DNA of 64,000 nt. Source: Alicyclobacillus pomorum DSM 14955 (GTDB taxonomy: Bacteria > Bacillota > Bacilli > Alicyclobacillales > Alicyclobacillaceae). Both the position numbers and the translations under genes were made by a program. Positions 51,614-61,652 of the stretch are shown here, one piece after another (the first letter of the stretch is position 1; every line of letters begins with the position of its first letter). The stretch lies in assembly GCF_000472905.1 (NCBI RefSeq), contig NZ_AXAR01000006.1, forward strand, positions 144,744-208,743, in the 5' to 3' direction. Below the pieces are notes generated by a model that did no database searches, was not told where the DNA came from, and saw only the letters and a list, made by a program, of their open reading frames with translations.

Positions 51614-51677
51614 ACTTAAGATTTGTAAGTTCAACTCACGAGTATTACCATACTATAGCCACTTACTATTTGTCAAT
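51614..51677 (-). promoter_or_regulatory. DoxX-dioxygenase promoter with possible HxlR-type operators
   Basis: Minus-strand TTGACA (51676-51671), 18-nt spacer, TATGGT (51652-51647). An inverted repeat ACTTA-N7-TAAGT at 51614-51630 lies just downstream, and a related half-site ACTTACTATTTGTCAAT at 51661-51677 covers the -35. The pattern resembles YodB/CatR-type (HxlR family) sites that control homologous genes in Bacillus; the assignment is tentative. Confidence 0.5.
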
Positions 51678-51760
51678 ACCTATGCAATGGTTAGTTTTGT
51701 TGGACGCGTCATAGACAACGTTTAATCATTGGACGCATCAGCAGGTGGAATAACAAGAAA

Positions 51761-51786
51761 AGGAGCAGCACATGTGCGCTGCTCCT
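51761..51786 (-). terminator. Terminator after the thiolase gene
   Basis: Stem AGGAGCAGC / GCTGCTCCT with an 8-nt loop, followed on the minus strand by TTTCTTGTT; about 87 bp past the stop codon. Confidence 0.7.
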
Positions 51787-51872
51787 GGATTGTCTTTGTG
51801 AGCCTATCAATGGAACGGCCTTTTTAGGACTCAAACGGTGTTCTAGACCTCAAGACGCCCGTGATGAAAACG

Positions 51873-53072
51873 TTACGCCTCAACTCGTTCAATGATGGTC
51901 GCCAGACCTTGGCCGACGCCTACGCAGAGCGTTGCCAAGCCGTAGCGTGCGTTGGTGCGTTGCAGTTGCCGCGCCAGTGTACCGACGATGCGAGCGCCCG
52001 AGCAACCCAGTGGGTGTCCGAGTGCGATGGCCCCACCATTTGGGTTTACCTTCGGCGGATCAATTCCAAGTTCCCGAACGCAAGCGAGCGACTGGGATGC
52101 GAACGCTTCGTTCAGCTCCACCCAATCCAGGTCGGATATTTGCAATCCCGCCAGTTTCAACGCTTTTCTCGTCGCGTACACTGGCCCAATACCCATGATG
52201 CGCGGACTGACCCCTGCAGAAGCGGACACGACGTAACGCGCCAACGGCTTCAATCCCAGTTCCCGTCCCTTTTCTTCAGAGACGAGTAAGAGCGCTGCCG
52301 CACCATCGTTGATACCCGAGGAATTCCCGGCTGTGACCGATCCGCCCTCTCGGAATGCTGGACGCAGCTTCGCTAGAGATTCGAGCGTCGTCTGCGGACG
52401 CAGATGCTCGTCTTCAGTCACGACCGTTTCACTTTTCTTGTCCCGAACCGTCACAGGGACGATTTCTTCGGCGAAGATCCCCTTGTCCTTCGCTGCCGCC
52501 GCTTTCCGTTGGCTGTCCAAAGCGAATGCATCTTGATCTTCACGCGATATCTTGAACTGTTCAGCGACGTTTTCGGCGGTCTCACCCATACTCTCCAGCG
52601 GATAAGGGAAGTTCGGATTGGCCATGCGCCAGCCGAGTGTCGTGTCCCACATGGTTTGGTTGCCGCGTACATATTCCACCTCTGGCTTTGGCAGCACGAG
52701 TGGAGCGCGCGTCATGCTCTCCACGCCTCCGGCCACCGCAACATCCATCTCGCCCAGCGCAATGGCCCGCGCTGCTTGTGTAACCGCTTCCAAGCCAGAC
52801 GCACACAATCGGTTCACAGTGACGCCCGGAACATGTTCGGGCAAGCCGGCGAGCAACAGCGACATGCGCGCCACATTGCGGTTATCTTCTCCTGCCTGAT
52901 TCGCACAACCCATAAAGACTTCTTCCACCAGCCCCGGATCTACCCCTGCACGCCGAACAACCTCGCCAATGACCAGAGCACCTAAGTCATCCGGACGGAC
53001 CCGCTTCAATGCGCCACCCTGTCGGCCAATCGGCGTCCGAACGTACTCCACCAACCAAACGTTTCTCGCCAT
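51873..53072 (-). CDS. Acetyl-CoA C-acyltransferase (thiolase)
   Basis: A 399-aa thiolase. The acyl-enzyme Cys90 lies in NRLCASGLE, the second pair is His in [16 protein letters not shown] and Cys in [10 protein letters not shown], and [12 protein letters not shown] is the tetramer loop. FadA/PcaF-like length. The ribosome site is GGGGAGATCTGG. It is divergent from an AtoE-type transporter, which points to use of acetoacetate or short-chain fatty acids through acetyl-CoA. Beta-ketoadipyl-CoA thiolase is an alternative. Confidence 0.92.
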   Translation of the reverse strand: MARNVWLVEYVRTPIGRQGGALKRVRPDDLGALVIGEVVRRAGVDPGLVEEVFMGCANQAGEDNRNVARMSLLLAGLPEHVPGVTVNRLCASGLEAVTQAARAIALGEMDVAVAGGVESMTRAPLVLPKPEVEYVRGNQTMWDTTLGWRMANPNFPYPLESMGETAENVAEQFKISREDQDAFALDSQRKAAAAKDKGIFAEEIVPVTVRDKKSETVVTEDEHLRPQTTLESLAKLRPAFREGGSVTAGNSSGINDGAAALLLVSEEKGRELGLKPLARYVVSASAGVSPRIMGIGPVYATRKALKLAGLQISDLDWVELNEAFASQSLACVRELGIDPPKVNPNGGAIALGHPLGCSGARIVGTLARQLQRTNARYGLATLCVGVGQGLATIIERVEA

Positions 53073-53488
53073 CCAGATCTCCCCTTGTTGATTCCTATTT
53101 CAGATCATATCCTTGCACGAGCTATCATCTTCTGCGAGGTTCACACAAAAAGCCAAGCCCTCGTATCAAGAATACTCTCGAATATCGCTTTTTTCAAAAT
53201 AGATATTGCATGAATCCATAGATCTCCGATAATATTGAAGCAACTCTACTGTAAAGCGTTTTCATAAAGGGTTTTGGGCAGCGGACGGATTGTTCTTTTG
53301 TTGCCCCAGAGGTGCCCCAGCGCATCTGGAAAAGCAGCGAAAGTCAAGCGATCTGTCATCCGTATAGGCTCGACATGTCAAACGGTGTCGAGGTGGTTCG
53401 CGATGATGAGGTGCGCTTGGCTTTTTGGTCTGTGTTCAAACACCAAATGAAAACGTTGACTACATTCATTTCGATTGGAGGATTTTCC
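53073..53488. other. Divergent region between thiolase and AtoE, about 415 bp
   Basis: No separate gene; the AtoE frame is open upstream but not family-like. A palindromic AAAGCGTTTT at about 53257-53266 resembles a CcpA cre site but has one base too many, so it is only noted. Confidence 0.4.
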
Positions 53489-54847
53489 TTGTTGCGCGGG
53501 CTGACCAACGTATTTGTGCGGTACACCCAGAGATTCATGCCAGACCCGTTCCTGTTTGTTGCAGTCCTGACGGGCATCGTCATCATTCTTGACTTCATTT
53601 TCGTAAAAGGTACAACGTTTAACGGTCTGGTCAACAAATGGTTCACCGGTGTCTGGGGCGGCGGCATTTTCACATTTGCCCTGCAGATGATTTTAATTCT
53701 CGTCACCGGCTACACATTGGCAGAGTCTCCGCCGATTCGCCGCGGACTCGTGTGGCTGGCGGGAAAGCCGAAGAATCAAACACAGGCCGCCATTCTCATC
53801 TTTCTGGTTGGCGGCATTGCCTCCATCCTCAACTGGGGACTGGGGCTCGTCATTGGTACACTGTTGGCCAAGCAAGTGGCGAAGCGCCTGCAAAAGGTGA
53901 ATTTCGGATTTCTGGTCGCTGCCGCCTACATGGGATTCATTACTTGGGCGTCCGGTTTGTCCAGTTCGATTGCGCTGGTGGACACGGGAAAAGATCCTGT
54001 CGTCAACATCATCTATGCGCAGACGCATCAACTCGTGCCACTGGCAAAGACAATTTATGAACCTTACAACTGGGTTCCCGTCCTGCTGATTTTGATTGTC
54101 GTCCCGTTCATTCTCAAGTGGATTTCGCCAACGGAGACCACGGACATCAATCCGGAAGCCCTGGAGGACCCTGTGTTACCAGAGGTTCCGGTGCACAAAA
54201 CACTGGCAACGCGGCTGGAAAACGCCTGGATTGTGAACGTGTTATTTGCCTTCTTCGGCCTATATGAGTTCTTCTTTGTCATGCACGCCACGGTGAATTT
54301 AAGTTCCGTCATCATGTTGTTCACAGTGGTCGGAATGCTGTTGCACTGGACACCCATCCGTTTCATTCAGGCGTTTAACAACGCAGCAAAGGCTTCCGGT
54401 CCACTGATTCTTCAGTATCCACTGTACGGTGGGTTGATGGCGCTCATGACGTTCTCTCCCGCGAAAGGCCAGGAGTCGTTGGCAACCATGTTGGCGCTCG
54501 CGCTCGTTCACGGATCCACACAGTATACCCTGCCGTTTATGAACTTTATTGGGTCGCTCATCATCACCCTGTTTGTTCCGTCAGGGGGCGGTCACTGGAC
54601 GGTTCAAGGTCCGATTGCCATCCAGGCTGCCACACAATTCTCCAACTCAGCCGCGTACCTCGGAAAAGTGTCCATGGCTGTGGCAATGGGGGAAGAAGTG
54701 GCAAACATGGTGCAACCGTTCTGGGTCCTCCCACTGCTTGCCATCGCGCGTCTCAGCATTCGCGATGTGATGGGGTACTGTGTCATCGTGCTGATTGCAG
54801 GCATCCTCATCTTCGGTGCTGCACTGCTCCTGATACCCGCCATTTAA
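53489..54847 (+). CDS. atoE: Short-chain fatty acid transporter (AtoE family)
   Basis: A 452-aa membrane protein with about ten hydrophobic segments. It starts with LTNVFVRYTQRFMPDPFLF, the AtoE N-terminus, and carries GFITWASGLSSSIALVD and FVPSGGGHWTVQGP, conserved in this transporter family. The TTG at 53489, 7 nt after GGAGG, replaces the in-frame GTG/ATG extension that begins 59 codons earlier. Imports acetoacetate, butyrate or similar acids for the divergent thiolase. Confidence 0.9.
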   Translation: MLRGLTNVFVRYTQRFMPDPFLFVAVLTGIVIILDFIFVKGTTFNGLVNKWFTGVWGGGIFTFALQMILILVTGYTLAESPPIRRGLVWLAGKPKNQTQAAILIFLVGGIASILNWGLGLVIGTLLAKQVAKRLQKVNFGFLVAAAYMGFITWASGLSSSIALVDTGKDPVVNIIYAQTHQLVPLAKTIYEPYNWVPVLLILIVVPFILKWISPTETTDINPEALEDPVLPEVPVHKTLATRLENAWIVNVLFAFFGLYEFFFVMHATVNLSSVIMLFTVVGMLLHWTPIRFIQAFNNAAKASGPLILQYPLYGGLMALMTFSPAKGQESLATMLALALVHGSTQYTLPFMNFIGSLIITLFVPSGGGHWTVQGPIAIQAATQFSNSAAYLGKVSMAVAMGEEVANMVQPFWVLPLLAIARLSIRDVMGYCVIVLIAGILIFGAALLLIPAI

Positions 54848-54861
54848 TCGGTACTGCAAAG

Positions 54862-54893
54862 ACCCGAGGTGCACGACACGTGATGCCTCGGGT
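54862..54893 (+). terminator. Terminator after AtoE
   Basis: Stem ACCCGAGG(TGCA) / (TG)CCTCGGGT, 8 bp plus inner GCA/TGC, followed by TTA; 15 bp after the stop codon. Confidence 0.6.
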
Positions 54894-54932
54894 TTACTAT
54901 TTCATCTCGACGCCACTTGGCGGCCTCTCCAT

Positions 54933-54961
54933 TTCGTTCACATCTCTGTTTGGTATACAAT
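54933..54961 (+). promoter_or_regulatory. Possible promoter for the geranylgeranyl-reductase-like gene
   Basis: TTCGTT (54933-54938), 17-nt spacer, TACAAT (54956-54961). The -35 is weak but the -10 and spacing are good. Confidence 0.35.
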
Positions 54962-55025
54962 CAATGCTACATGGAGAATCCCAACAGAATGACAGGAACC
55001 AGCGTGAATCGTAGGAGAGGAAAGT

Positions 55026-56204
55026 ATGACGAACTTCTCGGATACATATGACGTCATCATTGTGGGCGCAGGCCCGAGCGGAAGCACATTGGGAAGAAAG
55101 TTGTCGCAACAGGGACTGAAAGTTCTCCTTTTGGACAAGTCTACCTTTCCCCGCTACAAAGTGTGCGGTGGAGGGCTCACGCTTCGCGCTGCCAAGCAAC
55201 TGGACATCGACGTCAGTCCAGTCATCCACGATAAGATTTCCGCCATGGAGTTGTGCTGCAACGGCCAGCTCCATCACACGTTCACGAAGGACACGCCGTT
55301 TATCTATATGGTCATGCGCGATGAATTCGACATGCTGCTCCTCCAGGCTGCAATAGATGCGGGTGTCGACTTCCGTCCAGCGAGTCACGTGACAAAGGTG
55401 GAGTGTTGCGACACTGAAGTATCGGTGCAGACGCAGTCGGACGTCTACCGCGGCCGTTATGTGGTAGGAGCAGACGGGGTGAACAGTCCCACAGCGAAGC
55501 ATCTCGGGCTCATGACGAACAAAGAGAAAATCCTGGCGCTCGAATACGAAATGAAAGTGGACGACGCGCTGCTGGAACGATTCAGAGGGACGGTCGCCAT
55601 TGATTACGGCTTCATTGACGAGGGATACGCCTGGGTGTTTCCAAAGCGAGATCATTTGTCAGTGGGCATTGGATTAGGCACGCGAGACGGCAGGTTTCTT
55701 CAGGAAAAGCTGATGGAATACCTCGCACGCGAACAGATTCACGGCGAGTTTTTGAGCGAAAAGGGGTTCTTTCTGTCCGTCGGCGGCTCCGACAACACAA
55801 TCGCCAGAGGCAGGGCCGCGCTGATTGGCGACGCAGCGGGCCTGGTGGATCCGCTCATGGGTGAAGGCATCTTCTACGCCCTGCGGAGCGCCAACATTCT
55901 CGCGGATGTGTTGCTGCAAGCAGCCCGTGACAATGAAGACCATCCGTTTGGCGAATACCAGCGGCGGATTGAACAGGAAATCCTGCTCGAAATGCGCCTG
56001 TTTCGGCGCGCGTCGAAAATCTTCCACGCTATGCCAAAACAGATTCACAAGGTGTTCATCGCGCATCCTGGCATTGTTCATCATGCGTTTCGCGTCATTG
56101 CCGGCGAATCGTCGTTCCAGGACTTTTACAACAAGTATCGCAGTAGCAACTTCATGATGAAAGCCATTTCGGGGCTCGCGGTGCGAATGATGGGAAAGCC
56201 GTAA
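55026..56204 (+). CDS. Geranylgeranyl-reductase-like FAD-dependent oxidoreductase
   Basis: A 392-aa flavoprotein. DVIIVGAGPSGSTLGRKL (9-26) binds FAD, RYKVCGGGL is the conserved Cys-Gly loop of the GGR family, and GDAAGLVDPLMGEGIFYAL is the second FAD motif. GGR-type enzymes saturate isoprenoid double bonds of lipids or quinones. ATG with AGGAGAGG 5 nt upstream. Lone gene convergent with an ABC exporter. Whether it reduces menaquinone side chains or a membrane lipid is open. Confidence 0.85.
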   Translation: MTNFSDTYDVIIVGAGPSGSTLGRKLSQQGLKVLLLDKSTFPRYKVCGGGLTLRAAKQLDIDVSPVIHDKISAMELCCNGQLHHTFTKDTPFIYMVMRDEFDMLLLQAAIDAGVDFRPASHVTKVECCDTEVSVQTQSDVYRGRYVVGADGVNSPTAKHLGLMTNKEKILALEYEMKVDDALLERFRGTVAIDYGFIDEGYAWVFPKRDHLSVGIGLGTRDGRFLQEKLMEYLAREQIHGEFLSEKGFFLSVGGSDNTIARGRAALIGDAAGLVDPLMGEGIFYALRSANILADVLLQAARDNEDHPFGEYQRRIEQEILLEMRLFRRASKIFHAMPKQIHKVFIAHPGIVHHAFRVIAGESSFQDFYNKYRSSNFMMKAISGLAVRMMGKP

Positions 56205-56317
56205 TGCGCTCTGGCAGAGCGAGTCCTGAACAGCCCCCTGATTTTTTGACAAAGGTAAGACCCAGTTCGCGGATGTGCGGATGGTCGTCGACAATCCGGA
56301 TTGTCGGCATGCGAGAC

Positions 56318-58072
56318 CTACGCCTCCTTTTGCATCTGCAGCTGCTGTCGTGCGAATTCACGGTAGACGGGGTGGCTCCGGACCAGCCCCTCGTGGGTTC
56401 CCCGTCCCGTAATCACGCCTTTTTCGATAAATACAATGGCATCCGCATCCACCACCGTGGAGAGGCGGTGAGCAATGACAAGTGTCGTTCTCCCTTTCAT
56501 CAGGTTTTTGAGCGCCTCTTGGACACTTCGCTCCGATTGGCTATCGAGGCTGGAGGTCGCCTCGTCGAGCATGAGAATTTGTGGATTGCGCAGCAGCGCG
56601 CGAGCGATGGCGATGCGCTGTCGTTGTCCACCGGACAGTTTGACGCCTCGCTCTCCGACTTCTGTATCCACGCCCTCCGGCAGTCGATGGATAAATTCCG
56701 CTGCGTACGCCATGTCCAGCACGCGCTCGATGTCTTCATCCGTAACGTCTCTGTCGATGCCGTAGCAGATGTTTTCGCGAATCGTTCCCGCGAAGAGTGG
56801 GCTTTCTTGCGAAACGTAGCCAATCTGGCTCCGCCACGACTGCAGGGAGAATTCCTCAATCGGCGTTGTCCCCATCCGAATCATGCCTGAATCCGGGAGA
56901 TAAAACCGTTCCAACAGGGAAAACAGCGTGGTTTTCCCGCTGCCGCTCGGCCCGACAATGGCGGTCACTTTTCCAGGTTCGATGGTTAGGCTCACGTCCT
57001 TCAAGACGTTCTCTCCCGGTTTGTAGGCAAACGTCACGTGTTCTACGAAGATGGGCAAGTTCGCGTTTTTTAGCCTCCGGCCCACCGTGGTGTCTTCTTC
57101 CGATTGTTCAAGCGTCGCAATCATCCGCTCCGTCGCCCCGATGGCTTTCTGCAGCTGTGTGAAAAAATTGGTGAACGCAGTCATCGGCATCACGATTTGA
57201 AACAGGTACAAAATGAACGCCACCAAGTCTCCGGCGGACAGTGCCCCAGACGACACTTCCACGCCGCCGTAACCGATGATGACCACGAGGATGGCCATCA
57301 GCACCAGGAACATCAGCGGCCCAACCAAAGCCGACACTCTGGCTTCCCTCAGTCCGTAGCGAAACAAGTTGCGGATTTTCTCGTGTCCCTTCCCGTACTC
57401 CACCGCCTCGGCATTGGAAGCTTTCACCAATCGCACTTCGGACAACACTTGCGTGAGGAAGGCGGTAAAGTGCGCCGTCTCGTCTTGGAGCCCTTTCGAG
57501 ATCTTAAACATCTGGCGCCCCAACGGGATGAGAATGGCGAGACCGGCTGGCACCGCGAGGAGCATAATCAGTGTCATTTTCCAATCCATATACAACAAAA
57601 TGCTCACCGCGCCGACGACAGAGATCACGCCTGTGCAAAACTGCGGCAGGTGCTCGGTGATGAGCGCCTTGACCACCGCAGTGTCATTCGTCATGCGGCT
57701 CACGGTTTCCCCCGTGCGGTGTCCGTCGTAGTACGGCACCGGCAGCACGAGCAATTTTTTCCACAATCGATCCCGCAAAGCAGCCACAATACCCTGCCCC
57801 ACGCGATTCAACAGGTAGATGGACACCCCGTTGGAGACCGCCTGCCCGAGCAATACACCTGCAAACACTACGATTTGGAGGGGGCTGATGGAAGCGAGCG
57901 AGAATCCATTCACAAGCGACTTGGTGAACAACGGAATGAGCAGACCCACCACCGTTGTCAATACGCTCATAGTCATGGCGATGCCAAGCATCAGCTTGGA
58001 CGGTTTGGTTTGCTGAATCAGGCGCATAAACTGACGCCAGTTGCCTGCTCTCCGTACGCTTTTCACTGCCAT
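56318..58072 (-). CDS. ABC transporter, fused permease and ATPase (MsbA/BmrA-like exporter)
   Basis: A 584-aa half-transporter expected to dimerise. Six membrane helices occupy about 25-315; the ATPase has Walker [11 protein letters not shown], signature [15 protein letters not shown] and Walker [13 protein letters not shown], then the switch His in IAHRLSTV. Drug or lipid export is the usual role. ATG after AGCGAGGG. The C-terminus ([12 protein letters not shown]) is intact. No second half-transporter next to it, so it is likely a homodimer. Confidence 0.92.
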   Translation of the reverse strand: MAVKSVRRAGNWRQFMRLIQQTKPSKLMLGIAMTMSVLTTVVGLLIPLFTKSLVNGFSLASISPLQIVVFAGVLLGQAVSNGVSIYLLNRVGQGIVAALRDRLWKKLLVLPVPYYDGHRTGETVSRMTNDTAVVKALITEHLPQFCTGVISVVGAVSILLYMDWKMTLIMLLAVPAGLAILIPLGRQMFKISKGLQDETAHFTAFLTQVLSEVRLVKASNAEAVEYGKGHEKIRNLFRYGLREARVSALVGPLMFLVLMAILVVIIGYGGVEVSSGALSAGDLVAFILYLFQIVMPMTAFTNFFTQLQKAIGATERMIATLEQSEEDTTVGRRLKNANLPIFVEHVTFAYKPGENVLKDVSLTIEPGKVTAIVGPSGSGKTTLFSLLERFYLPDSGMIRMGTTPIEEFSLQSWRSQIGYVSQESPLFAGTIRENICYGIDRDVTDEDIERVLDMAYAAEFIHRLPEGVDTEVGERGVKLSGGQRQRIAIARALLRNPQILMLDEATSSLDSQSERSVQEALKNLMKGRTTLVIAHRLSTVVDADAIVFIEKGVITGRGTHEGLVRSHPVYREFARQQLQMQKEA

Positions 58073-58307
58073 ATCTAACCCTCGCTATGAACTGTGTTCT
58101 GTACTAGGACTGCGTCCCCATCCGCCTTCGCTTCAACGTTCATTCTGGTATCCGCACCGCGTGTGCGAACGGTCTGGATGGACTCGGTTTGCTCTTCGCC
58201 ATTTGGTTTCCACATCCTTTCTCATCCGTGGAAACCATACAATCCGTTTATGAACTGAATATGAACAAGTGAGATTCCACACAACATTTCATGGCTCGAT
58301 AAAAATA

Positions 58308-58338
58308 AGGGAGCAGGTTGCGATGCGCCCTGCTCCCT
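58308..58338. terminator. Terminator downstream of the DUF-type membrane protein
   Basis: Perfect 10-bp stem AGGGAGCAGG / CCTGCTCCCT, 11-nt loop, with A-rich sequence before it giving a U-tract on the minus strand. The stem sequence is the same as that of the terminator at 9372-9409. Confidence 0.75.
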
Positions 58339-58443
58339 CAAACAATGTTCCTCTATCGTCCGTTCAACCCGTCATCCGTCCGTCGATTTGCTCCTTCGCG
58401 TGGCATATGGTCCAGTCTGAAAGCTCTTTCCTACATGACGTTC

Positions 58444-58818
58444 TCACAGTGTCGCCGCACCGACCGCCGGAACCGTCCGCGCAGATTTGTGAACGACATT
58501 GAGCGAATACGCCATATAGATGATGATGAGAAACCAAAACGGTGTGAAGAAGACAAATAGCGTCCACCATGGACTCATTTTGAACGCCTGAAAGAACAGA
58601 ATGGTCCAGTACACGATGAATCCCAGATTTACTACAGGTACAAACACCCACAACACGTTCCACGGGCTCTTACCGATGATTTTGTATAACGGAAGCAGTT
58701 GTAAAATCGGAAAAAACGCCAGAAACATATTGTTCACGCCGGCCTTTTCATACACACACGAGTACGTATAGGACATAAACATGTACAGCGCAATGCTTAG
58801 GCTGACAAACAGTCCCAT
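58444..58818 (-). CDS. Small integral membrane protein, unknown function
   Basis: A 124-aa protein with four hydrophobic segments (about 1-18, 28-42, 53-77, 83-106) and a polar C-terminal tail. Family not recognised with confidence; the W-N-V-L-W-V-F-V-P-V-V-N pattern resembles DUF5684-like proteins. ATG is preceded by GGAGGTACCGAC. Monocistronic. Confidence 0.7.
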   Translation of the reverse strand: MGLFVSLSIALYMFMSYTYSCVYEKAGVNNMFLAFFPILQLLPLYKIIGKSPWNVLWVFVPVVNLGFIVYWTILFFQAFKMSPWWTLFVFFTPFWFLIIIYMAYSLNVVHKSARTVPAVGAATL

Positions 58819-59094
58819 GTCGGTACCTCCTCGATTGTGTGACTTTTTTGTTAATTTTAAATGAACTTTCTGTGAATAGCAATGGGTTCACGTCTAATTA
58901 TCTGAATATTTTCATCACAATGAGTGACCGATGGTGTGATAATCGGCGGCCACAACACGATTGGACAGCACTCCAAACATTCAGGGCGAGAGACGGCGAG
59001 ACGCGAAGTGCCGCAAGAGGAGTAAAACAGAGTAAAAAAGGGGGACAGCCAGTCGATGAACAACCCGATGTCCCCACGCCTGAAGTAGATTCGA
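58819..59094. other. Intergenic region, about 275 bp
   Basis: Holds the DUF3889 terminator and probably the promoter of the membrane protein gene. Open frames on the plus strand overlap the terminator and are not convincing. Confidence 0.4.
59040..59075 (-). terminator. Terminator after the DUF3889 gene
   Basis: Minus-strand stem GGGGACA / TGTCCCC with a 21-nt loop followed by TTTTTTAC; 20 bp after the stop codon. Confidence 0.65.
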
Positions 59095-59430
59095 TTAGTG
59101 ATCTGTTTCGCAGAATAAAACCTGGGATACGTGGTCCGTGTGCGGATCAAAATATACCTTGACAAAAACGCCAAACTCTCTTTTTCCGTCTTTTACCCAA
59201 AACTTAAAGGTCTCTTTCACGTAAGTCGGTGAATACGTCGTACGTCCTACGTGCAGGTAATCCACAATGGCATCATGGGGATAACGTTTTTGTGCTTGTG
59301 CCAATGCGTACCTTCCCCACTTCATATAGGGCTGCACCCGTTCTGACACATGGGCCAGGGTGGGCTGTGCGTGGTGAACGACTGGAGTGCCCCAGATGCC
59401 AAAAAACGTAGCCAGAAGGAATGTGAGCAC
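59095..59430 (-). CDS. DUF3889-family secreted protein
   Basis: A 111-aa protein with a short N-terminal hydrophobic segment (LTFLLATFFGIWG) that looks like a signal peptide, then the DUF3889 domain: WGRYALAQAQKRYP, HVGRTTYSPTYVKETFKFWV and FGVFVKVYFDP. Members (YqzG/YhdC-like) are small exported proteins of unknown role. GTG at 59430 is chosen, 7 nt after GGAGG; the longer frame would remove the signal from the N-terminus. Confidence 0.75.
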   Translation of the reverse strand: MLTFLLATFFGIWGTPVVHHAQPTLAHVSERVQPYMKWGRYALAQAQKRYPHDAIVDYLHVGRTTYSPTYVKETFKFWVKDGKREFGVFVKVYFDPHTDHVSQVLFCETDH

Positions 59431-59659
59431 CGGATAACCTCCTATTGCTATATTGTCGAAGGTATTATTCACACCTGCATCGTGCTTCATGCTATCGGGA
59501 AACAGGGTTTGATGACATCGGGACAAGAGGATGCGTGTCTCTCACAGATTCATTCGCCACTGCTCCACATTCATCTGGAACAGAATGGAATATGTAGATT
59601 ATGTGGAGTTCATTGATCATGCGAGATTGCCTACGTATCATGTGAAATTGGTGATCTAC

Positions 59660-61504
59660 ATGAAAATGAACATCGGCGTCAAACGCTGGACCAATCATTT
59701 TGTCGTCATCTCCACCTTGTTAATCGTAAAATTCGCGCTCATTCGCTATCTGTTGTTCGATGACGCGAATTTGGTACGTGACGTTTTCGTGGAAGCAGGC
59801 GGCATTTTGTTGCTCTCATCACTGATTGAACTGCTGTTTGGCCGCAATCGCTGGGTGGGCGTTGTCTACTTCATTTACAACGCGCTATGTTCAGCGTTCT
59901 TGTTTTCATTGGTGATGTACTTTAACGCGTTTTCTCGAATCTACACGTATCACGCACTCACGGAAATTCGCATGCTCGGGTCCGTTACGGATAGCGGAAC
60001 CATGGGGATGCTGTTTCACCCCTGGTACCTCGTCCTATTCCTGGACCTTCCAGTGATTCTCGTGCTGGCCGTCTTGCGTAAATACGGCATCCGAAACTTG
60101 CAGATATCCCGCAAGAAGATGTGTATCGTCGCTGTCGCGGGCATTGCGTTGTCCTTAATCAACATGGCTCGAGGGTATGAGTATGCGAACGATGTGACGG
60201 CCTTCGCGGACGACGCAGGGATTCTGAATGCAGAAGCGTTTCAGGTCTACGAAAGCCAAAAGCAGTCCGATATTAACCCACGTCAAATCACACAAGCGAG
60301 CATTGACAGGTTAAAGGGGATATCTGAGCCCGCACATCCCAAGTATTTTGGGATTGCCAAGGGTAAAAATCTGATCATCATTCAGATGGAGTCTATCCCG
60401 AACTTTGTCATCGGTGCCAAAGTGGGCGGAGTCGAAGTGACCCCCACGCTAAACTCATTGGCCAAAAGTGAACTGTACTTCAGGAATTGGACCACGGAAA
60501 TTGGGCAGGGACACACGTCCGACGCGGAAATCATTACAAATACGTCGTTGTATCCCTTGGAAGAAGGAAGTTTGTTTCAGGCAGACCCTACCAAGAACTT
60601 TCCTAGCTTGCCGAAGTTATTAAACAAGGCGGGCTACAAGACGATGGCACTTCACACTAATGACATCAAGTTCTACAACCGCTATGTCGTGTATCCGTCC
60701 CTTGGCTTCCAAACCTATTACGATATGAAGTATTTCGGAACGGAGGACCAAATCTCGTACGCGGCTTCGGACGACGTGTTGTTCAAAAAGAGTCTGCCGT
60801 TGTTTCAGCAACAGCAAAAAAAGGGGCAACCGTTCTACGCCTTCATGGTTACACTATCGTCTCACGAGCCGTTCGACCTTCCGGCGAAGTATCAAACCTT
60901 GCCGATGACGAACGCCGTAAAGGGAACCGAAGTCGGCAAGTTCCTCAGCGCCGCACACTATGCGGACGCAGCGCTGGGCCGTTTCATCGACAATCTCAAA
61001 AAGGACGGCTTGTGGAACAACTCGGTCGTTGTCATCTACGGTGACCATTTCCCGTTTACCGACCAATGGTATCAGAAAAACCCGGCGGAACAGAGCGCAT
61101 TCACGTCGGCAGTGGGTCACCCGGAAGATATTGTTGACATGTACAACATCGCAGGTATCATGCACGTACCCGGGATGAAACATCAAGTGATTGACATGCC
61201 CGGTGGTGAAATTGACACGCTGCCCACGGTGGCCAACCTTCTGGGGATCAAACTCAACCAAATTCACTTCGGGGAAGACGTTCTGAATCAGTCGTACAAC
61301 CTGTTAGGTTTCCGCTACTATGAACCTGATGGTACGTTCGAGGACAATCACGTGTTGTATAACCCGACGACCAAAATTGCTGTGGACGTTGACACTCGAA
61401 ACATGGTGCCCACAACGCCGGATATCGAGAAAAGGTCAGAAGACATCGCGAAACTTGAAGCCATGTCCAGCGTCTACCTGGAACATTTGCCGGATAGGCA
61501 ATAG
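59660..61504 (+). CDS. LTA synthase-family sulfatase-type membrane enzyme
   Basis: A 614-aa protein with five N-terminal membrane helices and an extracellular alkaline-phosphatase/sulfatase domain. The catalytic Thr is in GQGHTSDAEI and the metal-binding YGDHFP block is present near residue 455, with MVTLSSHEPFDLP before it. LtaS-type enzymes polymerise glycerol-phosphate on the outer face of the membrane. The start is uncertain: ATG at 59660 (then 59666) fits the first helix; no strong ribosome site is seen. A terminator follows. Confidence 0.88.
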   Translation: MKMNIGVKRWTNHFVVISTLLIVKFALIRYLLFDDANLVRDVFVEAGGILLLSSLIELLFGRNRWVGVVYFIYNALCSAFLFSLVMYFNAFSRIYTYHALTEIRMLGSVTDSGTMGMLFHPWYLVLFLDLPVILVLAVLRKYGIRNLQISRKKMCIVAVAGIALSLINMARGYEYANDVTAFADDAGILNAEAFQVYESQKQSDINPRQITQASIDRLKGISEPAHPKYFGIAKGKNLIIIQMESIPNFVIGAKVGGVEVTPTLNSLAKSELYFRNWTTEIGQGHTSDAEIITNTSLYPLEEGSLFQADPTKNFPSLPKLLNKAGYKTMALHTNDIKFYNRYVVYPSLGFQTYYDMKYFGTEDQISYAASDDVLFKKSLPLFQQQQKKGQPFYAFMVTLSSHEPFDLPAKYQTLPMTNAVKGTEVGKFLSAAHYADAALGRFIDNLKKDGLWNNSVVVIYGDHFPFTDQWYQKNPAEQSAFTSAVGHPEDIVDMYNIAGIMHVPGMKHQVIDMPGGEIDTLPTVANLLGIKLNQIHFGEDVLNQSYNLLGFRYYEPDGTFEDNHVLYNPTTKIAVDVDTRNMVPTTPDIEKRSEDIAKLEAMSSVYLEHLPDRQ

Positions 61505-61582
61505 ATACGGATTGTGTTTCCCACCAAAGGTCGCAAGGTGACCTGCATAACATTGAATATCATGTGACCCCTCAATGCACAG

Positions 61583-61619
61583 ATCAGCCCGCACCACAGT
61601 GTACGTGGAGCGGGCTGAT
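61583..61619. terminator. Bidirectional terminator
   Basis: Stem ATCAGCCCGC / GCGGGCTGAT (10 bp), with inner CCAC/GTGG, between the convergent LtaS-like and FMN reductase genes. Confidence 0.8.
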
Positions 61620-61652
61620 TGCCATTTCCCAAAGGATGACTATCGACGCCGA

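Noticed and set aside
53253..53268. CcpA cre box before AtoE
   Set aside because: The palindrome has an extra base relative to the cre consensus, so it was not annotated as a site.
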